A model generated the notes under the pieces. It was not told the origin of the DNA. It did not search any database and saw nothing but the letters and a program-made list of their open reading frames with translations. Of a stretch of 63,038 nt of DNA, positions 1-6,344 are shown piece by piece (the stretch's first letter is position 1; every line of letters starts with the position of its first letter). The stretch is from an uncultured Clostridia bacterium (GTDB lineage Bacteria > Bacillota > Clostridia > Christensenellales > Borkfalkiaceae). Location: positions 1 through 63,038 of the forward strand of contig CANRDY010000006.1 of NCBI GenBank assembly GCA_947629515.1, read 5' to 3'. A program made the translations under genes and the position numbers.

Positions 1-141
1 GGCGGAACTTCGGGCGGCGGTAACCAAACCTCTACGGAAAGCGGCGGAACTTCGGGCGGCGGTAACCAAACCTCTACCGAAAGCGGCGGAACTTCGGGCG
101 GCGGTAACCAAACCTCTACCGAAAGTGGCGGAACTTCGGGC
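1..141 (+). repeat. in-frame 42-bp tandem repeat
   Basis: Three units at 1-42, 43-84 and 85-126 differ by only one or two bases; a fourth is truncated after about 15 bases. The unit is a multiple of three, so copy-number change would alter linker length without a frameshift. Confidence 0.9.
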
Positions 142-756
142 GACAGCGGCAATCATTCTGGAAAGCTGAGCGAAACCGAATGGGTTGCGGCAATAACCGA
201 AATGTACGCAAGCACTAACTTCACGTATATAATGAATACTTATGAAGGGAGTGTCGGCGGCGGAAGTAAATTGTTAGCCAAAGCGACAGTGACGCGCACT
301 GACGATATGTATACTATGACGACCGGCGGTCCGAATGCAAATCAAGGCTATACCGAAAGTTCTATGCGTTATGTTGTTAAGAGCGATGGTATTTATTTGT
401 ATAGAGGCGACGGCGTAAATTATGATTCCGGCGTTTTACTTGAAGGTGATGACTTGTTTCTTGCGCAGGCAATGTTTGCGATGGATTATAGCGCAACCTC
501 AATAGGTGGTTCTACCTATATGGGATATGTAGGCGATGAACTTGTAGTTGGGGATTTGACAAAATTATACGGTGCATTCGTTTACGATGAAAATGAAGAT
601 ATTTATTCCATGGATCATATAATCGGTTCGGTAGTTTCAGGCACGATAACAATAAAGATAAGTAACGGAAAAGTTGTTTCGCATACCGTTGTTACAACTT
701 CGGTCGCGCAAGACGGATCTACAATGACCAGTACTTTGCTCACTACATTTAATTGA
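1..756 (+). CDS. surface or lipoprotein-like protein with 14-residue repeats, 5' end outside window
   Basis: The reading frame is open from base 1, so the gene begins upstream of the window. The first 126 bases are three nearly identical 42-bp units coding GGTSGGGNQTSTES, followed by a partial fourth unit, giving a Gly/Ser/Thr-rich linker. After it comes a globular region of about 195 residues (from LSETEWVAAI) rich in Tyr, Thr, Asp and Gly with alternating beta-like segments and no recognised motif. It ends at a TGA followed by a rho-independent terminator. Linkers of this kind usually separate a lipid or wall anchor from an exported domain, so secretion is likely but the signal peptide is not in view. 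Its codon use is more AT-rich than that of nadA next door. I do not recognise the family. Confidence 0.75.
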   Translation, partial: GGTSGGGNQTSTESGGTSGGGNQTSTESGGTSGGGNQTSTESGGTSGDSGNHSGKLSETEWVAAITEMYASTNFTYIMNTYEGSVGGGSKLLAKATVTRTDDMYTMTTGGPNANQGYTESSMRYVVKSDGIYLYRGDGVNYDSGVLLEGDDLFLAQAMFAMDYSATSIGGSTYMGYVGDELVVGDLTKLYGAFVYDENEDIYSMDHIIGSVVSGTITIKISNGKVVSHTVVTTSVAQDGSTMTSTLLTTFN

Positions 757-804
757 TTAAGATTAAGCGTTCCGCAGTAAGGATCGTTAAAAAACAGTTT
801 TTCC

Positions 805-836
805 AAAAAGGGCGCAGACGGTTGCGCTCTTTTAAT
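805..836 (+). terminator. rho-independent terminator of the first gene
   Basis: An 8-bp stem (809-816 with 823-830, one G-T pair) and a 6-nt loop are preceded by an A-run and followed by a T-rich tail. It lies about 50 bases after the stop codon. Confidence 0.7.
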
Positions 837-849
837 TTGCTTAAAATCA

Positions 850-878
850 TTGACCCGCAAAAAAAAATGTTGTATAAT
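850..878 (+). promoter_or_regulatory. nadA promoter
   Basis: TTGACC at 850-855 and TATAAT at 873-878 are separated by 17 bases, and the expected start of transcription is close to 885. A short dyad, TTCCC-N11-GGGAA (878-898), lies over the start region and could be an operator, but it does not match a regulator site I know. Confidence 0.75.
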
Positions 879-904
879 TCCCATATAACTTACGGGAAAT
901 AACC

Positions 905-1819
905 ATGATAAAAGATATGCAGGCCGAAATTCTGCGGCTGAAAGAACAGAAAAACGCGTGTATTTTAGCGCACAGCTATATGTCGGAGGACATCACCGAA
1001 ATCGCCGACTTCACGGGCGACAGCTACGCCCTCGCCGTCAAGGCAAAACAAGATCCGAGAAGCCTCGTTATTATGTGCGGCGTGCGGTTCATGGCGGAGA
1101 CCGTCAAAATTCTTTCGCCCTCCAAAAAAGTAATTCTCGCCAACCCCGCGGCGGGTTGCCCCATGGCCGAACAGATGGACGCCGAACTCATAACCGAGGT
1201 AAAAAAGAGGTATCCCGGCTACGCCGTCGTGGCGTATATCAACACCACCGCCCAACTCAAAACGGTTGCCGATTACTGCGTAACTTCGTCCTCGGCGGTC
1301 AAAATATGCAGGGCGATCCCCGAAAAGAACATACTGTTCATTCCCGATATAAACCTCGGCTCGTACGTGCAGCGGCTCGTGCCCGAAAAGAACTTCAAGC
1401 TCCTTTCGGGCGGTTGCCCCACCCACGCACGCATTACCCCGCAAGAGGCGCAGGCCGCCAAAAAAGCCCACCCCGACGCGCTGTTGCTCGTCCACCCCGA
1501 GTGCGTTGCGGGGGTGTGCCGCGAGGCTGATTACATAGGATCGACCTCGGGAATAATGGAGTTCGCCGCCAAGAGCCCCAAGCGGGAGTTCATTATAGGA
1601 ACCGAAAATTCGATAGTTCAGCACCTGTCGTTCGCGTTCCCGCAAAAGAGGTTCTACCCCCTTTCAAAGGACCTCGTCTGCCACAACATGAAGCTCGTCA
1701 CCCTGCCCGACGTACTTGCCGCGCTCAAAGGCGAGGGCGGCGAGGACGTTGTTCTGGACGAACCCACCCGCTCCGCGGCGGCGGTTTGCATCGAGCGAAT
1801 GATAGCTTTGGGCGGTTGA
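905..1819 (+). CDS. nadA: quinolinate synthase NadA
   Basis: Condenses iminoaspartate with dihydroxyacetone phosphate to quinolinate, the committed step of de novo NAD synthesis, in the cytoplasm. The 304 residues match the short single-domain form. The three cysteines expected to hold the catalytic [4Fe-4S] cluster are Cys85 (GCPMA), Cys171 (GGCPTHA) and Cys259 (LVCHNMK), spaced as in characterised NadA. HPEC (197-200) and GSTSGI (212-217) are further family motifs. No nadB or nadC is nearby, so the other pathway steps must be encoded elsewhere or replaced. The cluster needs a cysteine desulfurase and scaffold, and both follow downstream after an Rrf2 regulator, which makes a functional grouping likely. 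The Shine-Dalgarno site is weak (GGGAA). The gene has its own promoter at 850-878. Confidence 0.95.
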   Translation: MIKDMQAEILRLKEQKNACILAHSYMSEDITEIADFTGDSYALAVKAKQDPRSLVIMCGVRFMAETVKILSPSKKVILANPAAGCPMAEQMDAELITEVKKRYPGYAVVAYINTTAQLKTVADYCVTSSSAVKICRAIPEKNILFIPDINLGSYVQRLVPEKNFKLLSGGCPTHARITPQEAQAAKKAHPDALLLVHPECVAGVCREADYIGSTSGIMEFAAKSPKREFIIGTENSIVQHLSFAFPQKRFYPLSKDLVCHNMKLVTLPDVLAALKGEGGEDVVLDEPTRSAAAVCIERMIALGG

Positions 1820-1854
1820 AAAGGGCGTATCGCCGCGGAAAGGAGAGAAGAATT

Positions 1855-2253
1855 ATGATGATAACGACGAAGGGCAGGAACGCCTTAAAAGTTATGATAG
1901 ACCTTGCCCGACACGAGGGCGAGGGGTTTGTGTCGCTTGCCGACATAGCCGAAAGGCAGAACGAGAGTCTGAAATATCTCGAGGCGAGCGCGGCGCAACT
2001 TACGCAGGCGGGGCTTGTGGTGTCGGCGCGTGGGAAGAGCGGGGGCTATAAGCTCGCGCGGCCCGCAACCGAATACACCGCCGCCGAGATATTGCTTTCG
2101 GGCGAGGGGTCGCTCGCGCCCGTATCCTGTCTCGAAGCGGGGAGCGCGCCCTGCGAGAACGCGGCAAACTGCGCCTCGTTGCCTCTTTTTAAGGAGCTTG
2201 ACGAGGTGATTATGGGGTTTTTGCGTTCGAAACGTCTTTCCGACCTTGCTTGA
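1855..2253 (+). CDS. Rrf2-family regulator, IscR-like Fe-S sensor
   Basis: A 132-residue protein with an N-terminal winged helix-turn-helix and the Rrf2 signature (SLADIAER about 27-34; YLEASAAQL 41-49; SARGKSGGYKLARP 57-70). Three cysteines, Cys92, Cys100 and Cys106 (C-x7-C-x5-C), sit where IscR and NsrR bind a [2Fe-2S] or [4Fe-4S] cluster, so cluster sensing is likely. I chose the ATG at 1855 because AGGAGAG lies 8 bases upstream; the frame stays open further upstream, but that part overlaps nadA and has no ribosome site. It follows nadA by 35 bases and is probably cotranscribed with it. A perfect dyad over the iscS promoter, about 620 bases downstream, is the obvious candidate operator. 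A CymR-type role in cysteine metabolism is the main alternative, but CymR normally lacks these cysteines. Confidence 0.88.
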   Translation: MMITTKGRNALKVMIDLARHEGEGFVSLADIAERQNESLKYLEASAAQLTQAGLVVSARGKSGGYKLARPATEYTAAEILLSGEGSLAPVSCLEAGSAPCENAANCASLPLFKELDEVIMGFLRSKRLSDLA

Positions 2254-2874
2254 TACTGCCGTTAAACTTCGTAATTACTGCCGAAAAGCCCGAATAAGCT
2301 TCGCAATACGGCGTTGAACATCGCTCCGCCTTGGTCGTGTACTTCATTGTACACTCGCTTCGGTCGTCGCTCGTTCGCCTTGTCTTGCTTGCTTCTTGCG
2401 GGCTTTCTCACTTCGTAATTGCAATTTACTTCGTTCTTACATTTTAAATATTATCGGAGCGACATAAGGCATTGTCATTTCGAGCCGATTGAGAAGACGT
2501 GAAACGTCTTCGATTGAGCGAGAGAATCCCCCCGTGGTCTGCTCGGGGCACTTTGAAACGCGTTATCACTTCCAAATAATATTCACCTTATAAAAAACCC
2601 CGTTATACTGCGGAATAGACCCGTTCGACGCGCTTCGCTTGCTCAGGGTGACAGTTATTATTTAAATTGCGGCGTGGCGGGCTGTTTTCACAGCCCGCCA
2701 CGCCGCTTTATGTTGCTCCGATAATTATTGAAAATTCACGCTTGATTGGAACGGGTGCTGTTTTCTTTTAAGCAATAAAGATACATAGTCAAGCGGAACG
2801 CTTGCGGCGGGCGCGTTGCAACGCGCCCGCCGCTAAAAACCCCCTTTTATAAAATAATTCTTTCCAAAACGCCC
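2254..2874. repeat. gene-free spacer built of dispersed intergenic repeats
   Basis: No convincing ORF lies here. It holds members of several repeat families seen elsewhere in the window. At 2447-2560 is a block with TATTATCGGAGCGACATAAG and TGTCATTTCGAG, also found near 11409, 17160-17300 (inverted), 42450 and 43726. At about 2600-2650 is the GACCCGTTCGACGCGC block, whose inverse lies near 17080. Long GC hairpins occupy about 2680-2706 and 2803-2835. A stretch at 2330-2440 with CGTACTTCATTGTAC-like sequence resembles 29320-29430. Confidence 0.7.
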
Positions 2875-2901
2875 TAATTCCTATTGACAAAATAGGAATT
2901 A
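2875..2901. promoter_or_regulatory. perfect dyad operator over the iscS promoter
   Basis: AATTCCTATT (2876-2885) and AATAGGAATT (2891-2900) are exact inverted repeats around a 5-base centre, extended by one more T-A pair. The dyad covers the -35 hexamer (2884-2889). Its AATTCC...GGAATT form is what I would expect for an Rrf2-family (IscR/CymR type) operator of Bacillota, and the regulator at 1855-2253 is the likely ligand. Confidence 0.75.
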
Positions 2902-2912
2902 AATTTTATAAT
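2884..2912 (+). promoter_or_regulatory. iscS-iscU promoter
   Basis: A full-consensus promoter: TTGACA (2884-2889), 17 bases, TATAAT (2907-2912). Being embedded in the dyad, it should be repressed when the regulator binds. Confidence 0.85.
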
Positions 2913-2941
2913 GAAAACATACTTAAAAAAAGGTGCTCGGT

Positions 2942-4135
2942 TTGGAAAAAGTAATTTATCTCGACAACGCCGCGACGACCGCCATGAGCGACGGCGCGAT
3001 AGCGGCAATGCAACCCTACTTTAAGGGTCTTTACGGCAACCCGTCGTCCCTGCACACGGTGGGGCAGAGGGCAAAGGAAGAGCTTGAAGGTTTCCGCGCC
3101 CGCATAGCCCGCCGCCTCAACTGCGACGCGGGCGAGGTCTACTTCACCTCGGGCGGAAGCGAAGCCGACAATCAGGCGATACGTTCCGCCGCAATTCTCG
3201 GTTCAAGAAAGGGCAAAAAGCACATAGTGACTACGGCTTTCGAACACCACGCCGTGCTTCACACCCTTAAAAAGCTCGAAAAGGAGGGCTTTGAGGTCAC
3301 GTACCTCGACGTGCACTCCAACGGGCTTGTGACGGCGGAAGAGGTAAAGACGGTGCTTCGCCCCGACACCGCGCTCGTTACGGTAATGTTTGCCAATAAC
3401 GAGGTGGGAACCATTCAGCCCATAGCCGAAATAGGCGCGGTCTGCCGTGCGGCGGGCGTTGTATTCCACACCGACGCCGTGCAGGCGGCAGGTCACGTGC
3501 CCGTCGACGTAAGGGCGCAGAACATAGATATGCTCTCACTTTCGGCGCACAAGTTCAAAGGACCCAAGGGCGTTGGCGTTTTGTACTGCAAAAAGGGCTT
3601 GCCCCTTTTGACCTTTGTCGAAGGGGGAGCGCAGGAGCGCGGCAAGCGCGCGGGGACCGAAAACCTTGCGGGGATCGCGGGAATGGCTGAGGCTCTCGAC
3701 GAGGCGGTCGAAAATATGCCCGCATCTTCCCAAAAAATAGCGGCTTTGAGGGACAGACTGATAGACGGTCTTTTAAAAATTCCCCACTCCCGCTTAAACG
3801 GCGACAGGCAGAGCCGCCTGCCCGGCAACGTCAATATGTGCTTCGAGGGGATAGAGGGCGAAAGCCTTTTGCTCCTTCTCGACGCAAAGGGGATTTGCGC
3901 TTCGTCGGGTTCGGCGTGCACGTCGGGTTCTCTCGATCCTTCGCACGTGCTCCTCGCGCTGGGACTCCCGCACGAGGTGGCGCACGGCTCTTTAAGGCTC
4001 ACCCTTTCGGACGAGACGACGAAAGAGGATATAGATTACGTTTTGAAGTGCGTGCCCGAAGTAGTGGGGTATTTAAGGAGCATTTCCCCCGTATGGGAAG
4101 ACCTCGAAACGGGCAAAAGGCAGCACCTCATTTGA
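2942..4135 (+). CDS. iscS: cysteine desulfurase IscS/NifS
   Basis: PLP enzyme that takes sulfur from cysteine to form a protein persulfide for Fe-S assembly. About 397 residues, the normal length for group I desulfurases. It opens with YLDNAATT, the PLP lysine is in SLSAHKFKGPKG, and the mobile catalytic-cysteine loop SSGSACTSGSLDPSHVL is of the long IscS type. I prefer the TTG at 2942 because AAAGGTG lies just upstream as ribosome site; a GTG at 2933 is in frame but would consume that site. The promoter and dyad lie 30-65 bases upstream. iscU follows after 98 bases containing a terminator-like hairpin, so the two may be made in unequal amounts. It can serve NadA upstream and the radical and Fe-S enzymes elsewhere in the window. 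Confidence 0.93.
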   Translation: MEKVIYLDNAATTAMSDGAIAAMQPYFKGLYGNPSSLHTVGQRAKEELEGFRARIARRLNCDAGEVYFTSGGSEADNQAIRSAAILGSRKGKKHIVTTAFEHHAVLHTLKKLEKEGFEVTYLDVHSNGLVTAEEVKTVLRPDTALVTVMFANNEVGTIQPIAEIGAVCRAAGVVFHTDAVQAAGHVPVDVRAQNIDMLSLSAHKFKGPKGVGVLYCKKGLPLLTFVEGGAQERGKRAGTENLAGIAGMAEALDEAVENMPASSQKIAALRDRLIDGLLKIPHSRLNGDRQSRLPGNVNMCFEGIEGESLLLLLDAKGICASSGSACTSGSLDPSHVLLALGLPHEVAHGSLRLTLSDETTKEDIDYVLKCVPEVVGYLRSISPVWEDLETGKRQHLI

Positions 4136-4136
4136 G

Positions 4137-4167
4137 TCCTGTCCGATAAAAACGGACTTGGTTTTTT
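4137..4167 (+). terminator. intercistronic terminator or attenuator between iscS and iscU
   Basis: GTCCG (4141-4145) pairs with CGGAC (4153-4157), with flanking CC/GG pairing, followed by six T. The stem is short, so partial read-through into iscU is likely. Confidence 0.5.
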
Positions 4168-4233
4168 GCCCTCGGGGCGGGGCGATTTTCCCATAAATAT
4201 CAATATATATTGCAATTTTAAAGAGGTAGAATT

Positions 4234-4680
4234 ATGGCATTGTACAGCGAAAAGGTCATGGACCACTTCACCAATCCCCGCAACGTGGGCGTTATCGAGG
4301 ACGCCGACGGCGTGGGCGAAGTTGGCAACGCAAAGTGCGGGGATATAATGAAGATATATCTCAAAATAAGGGACGGGATAATAGTCGACGTAAAGTTCCA
4401 CACATTCGGCTGCGGGAGCGCGATCGCTTCCTCGTCGATGGCTACGGAGCTGATAAAGGGCAAGCCCCTTTCGGAGGCTCTCGAACTTACCAACAAGGCT
4501 GTCGCCGAAGCCCTCGACGGGCTTCCCGCATATAAAATGCACTGCTCCGTCCTCGCCGAAGAGGCTATCCGCGCCGCCATCAAGAACTACTACGACCGCA
4601 ACGGTATCCCCTACGACAAGGCGCAGTTCCCCGACCCCGCCGACGAGGACGAACACCACCACGGCGACGGCGAAGAGTAA
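4234..4680 (+). CDS. iscU: Fe-S cluster scaffold IscU/NifU N-terminal type
   Basis: Scaffold on which [2Fe-2S] clusters are built from sulfur delivered by IscS. The 148 residues contain the three ligand cysteines Cys35 (AKCGD, with Asp37), Cys60 (GCGSA) and Cys104 (HCS, with His103). The C-terminus is an Asp/Glu/His-rich tail (EDEHHHGDGEE), longer than in classical IscU and possibly metal binding. The ribosome site AGAGGTAG lies just before the ATG. It is second in the iscS operon, and a strong terminator lies about 140 bases downstream. SufU is the alternative, but SufU carries an insertion between the second and third cysteines that is absent here. Confidence 0.93.
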   Translation: MALYSEKVMDHFTNPRNVGVIEDADGVGEVGNAKCGDIMKIYLKIRDGIIVDVKFHTFGCGSAIASSSMATELIKGKPLSEALELTNKAVAEALDGLPAYKMHCSVLAEEAIRAAIKNYYDRNGIPYDKAQFPDPADEDEHHHGDGEE

Positions 4681-4848
4681 GGGCGCATAAGTTTTGCGGC
4701 TGAGTTTGCGGGCGCAAAACGCAAAAGACCTTAAAGCCGCAAAACGCAAAAACCTTAAAGGCAAATAAATTAAAAGACGTTATAAGCAAAAACGTCGAAG
4801 AGAGAAAACTTTTCTTTGAACGCCCCGCGCGTATTTTACGCGCGGGGC
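4681..4848. other. short spacer with degenerate AAACGCAAAA repeats and a strong terminator
   Basis: About 4700-4800 is a low-complexity stretch repeating GCAAAACGCAAAA and CCTTAAAG motifs with no ORF. It ends in the hairpin at 4822-4855. Confidence 0.5.
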
Positions 4849-4855
4849 TTGTTTT
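4822..4855 (+). terminator. rho-independent terminator of the isc operon
   Basis: A 12-bp GC-rich stem (4822-4833 with 4837-4848) and a 3-base loop are followed by TTGTTTT. Confidence 0.85.
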
Positions 4856-4877
4856 CGGAAAAATGCTGTGGTATAAT
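4849..4877 (+). promoter_or_regulatory. glf promoter candidate
   Basis: TTGTTT (4849-4854), 17 bases, TATAAT (4872-4877). It shares its -35 with the tail of the preceding terminator. Confidence 0.55.
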
Positions 4878-4880
4878 ATA

Positions 4881-4978
4881 CGGGCGGTATGATATGCGCG
4901 CGGTATAAACGGGCGCGCGATATATACAACGTGCGATATATAAAATGTGCGATACAAAAAACGCGCGATATAAAAAAC
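4881..4978. repeat. degenerate tandem repeat in the glf leader
   Basis: Five to six units of roughly 15-20 bases built on GYGCGRTATA separated by A-rich bases. The array lies between the promoter and the start of glf, so it would be transcribed. Confidence 0.6.
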
Positions 4979-5010
4979 CACGCTGTATTATTTACCGAAA
5001 GGAGAACAAA

Positions 5011-6123
5011 ATGGCAATATACGATTATCTTATAGTGGGGAGCGGGCTATACGGCGCGACCTGCGCTTACGAACTCAAAAAAAAGGGATATAAGTGCCTT
5101 GTAGTCGAAAAGCGTTCGCATATCGGCGGCAACATATACACCGAGAGCGTGGAGGGGATAAACGTCCACCGCTACGGCGCGCACATCTTCCACACGTCCG
5201 ACAGGGAGATATGGGAGTACATAAACGGCTTTGCCGAGTTCAACAACTACATCAACTGCCCCGTCGCCCGCTACAAAAACGAGTGCTACAACCTGCCCTT
5301 CAACATGAACACCTTTACCAAGCTGTGGAGCGACGTGTTCACCCCCGAAGAAGCCCAAAAGCGCATAGAGGAAGAGCGGGGCGCAAGCTATAAAGAACAG
5401 CCCGAAAACCTCGAAGAGCAGGCGATAAACCTTGTGGGCAAGACCATTTACGAAAAGCTCGTAAAGGGCTACACCGAAAAGCAGTGGGGCAGAAAGTGTA
5501 CCGAACTCCCCGCGTTCATCATAAAACGCCTGCCCATTCGGTTCACCTTCGACAATAACTACTTCAACGACCGCTATCAGGGTATACCCACGGGCGGCTA
5601 TACGAAGATAATCGAAAAGATGCTCGGGGGCGTCGAAGTGCGCACGGGTTGCGACTTCCTCGCCCAAAAAGAGGAACTTTTATCCCTTGCCGACAACATT
5701 ATCTATACGGGCGCGATCGACGGGTTTTTCGGCTACGAGTACGGCGCGCTCGAATACCGCTCGGTGCGCTTCGAAACGGAGGTTCTGGATATCCCCAACT
5801 ATCAGGGCAACGCCGTTATCAATTACACAGCGGCGGACGTGCCTTTCACCCGCATAATCGAGCACAAGCACTTCGAGTTCGGCACACAGCCGAAGACGGT
5901 CATCTCGCGCGAGTACTCCTCGGCATGGCAAAAGGGCGACGAACCCTACTACCCCGTCAACGACCAAAAGAACAACGCCCTCTACCAAAAGTACGCCGCC
6001 CTCGCCCAAAAGACGAAAAACGTTCACTTCGGGGGCAGGCTGGGGCTTTATAAGTACGCCGACATGGACGACACCCTCGCCGCCGCCCTCGCCTTTCTTA
6101 AAACCATTCCCGCCAAGGCGTAG
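5011..6123 (+). CDS. glf: UDP-galactopyranose mutase
   Basis: FAD-dependent ring contraction of UDP-galactopyranose to UDP-galactofuranose for cell-surface glycans. The 370 residues show the N-terminal dinucleotide fold (VGSGLYGA, residues 9-16), IGGNIYTE, HRYGAHIFHT, EKQWG and a C-terminal GGRLGLYKYADMD that closes the FAD site, all typical of bacterial Glf. The ATG at 5011 is preceded by AAAGGAG at good distance; the frame is open 22 codons further upstream, but those codons are the repetitive leader. No other polysaccharide genes adjoin it, so the galactofuranose transferases must be elsewhere. Confidence 0.95.
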   Translation: MAIYDYLIVGSGLYGATCAYELKKKGYKCLVVEKRSHIGGNIYTESVEGINVHRYGAHIFHTSDREIWEYINGFAEFNNYINCPVARYKNECYNLPFNMNTFTKLWSDVFTPEEAQKRIEEERGASYKEQPENLEEQAINLVGKTIYEKLVKGYTEKQWGRKCTELPAFIIKRLPIRFTFDNNYFNDRYQGIPTGGYTKIIEKMLGGVEVRTGCDFLAQKEELLSLADNIIYTGAIDGFFGYEYGALEYRSVRFETEVLDIPNYQGNAVINYTAADVPFTRIIEHKHFEFGTQPKTVISREYSSAWQKGDEPYYPVNDQKNNALYQKYAALAQKTKNVHFGGRLGLYKYADMDDTLAAALAFLKTIPAKA

Positions 6124-6127
6124 ACAA

Positions 6128-6225
6128 TATTTTTTGCGAACCGCTGATTTGTGCGAACCGTTCCCCTGCATAAATGGTTCAGACAAAACGAACCGTTAAT
6201 TTGTGCGAACCGTTCCGACGGCGTT
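6128..6225. repeat. degenerate tandem repeat around GCGAACCGTT
   Basis: Four loosely repeated segments containing GTGCGAACCGTT or its variants between glf and the ATPase. No ORF is visible. Confidence 0.45.
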
Positions 6226-6308
6226 GCGGGCAAACGGCGTAAACGGCGTAAGCGGCTTTGCTTGTCCGACCCGCCGTAAAGCTCGAAAATCGTAATATAT
6301 ATGCAGTT

Positions 6309-6344
6309 TTCCGCATACCCTACTATGAGGTAAGGTATGCGGAA
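6309..6344 (+). promoter_or_regulatory. hairpin enclosing the ATPase ribosome site and start codon
   Basis: CCGCATACC (6311-6319) is exactly complementary to GGTATGCGG (6334-6342), extended by two T-A pairs. The loop carries the GAGG ribosome site and the 3' arm contains the ATG at 6337. A T-rich tract follows, so the structure could also act as a terminator for glf. It could hold initiation of the ATPase in a closed state. Confidence 0.6.

Noticed and set aside
965..1645. 226-codon minus-strand ORF
   Set aside because: Antisense shadow of nadA.
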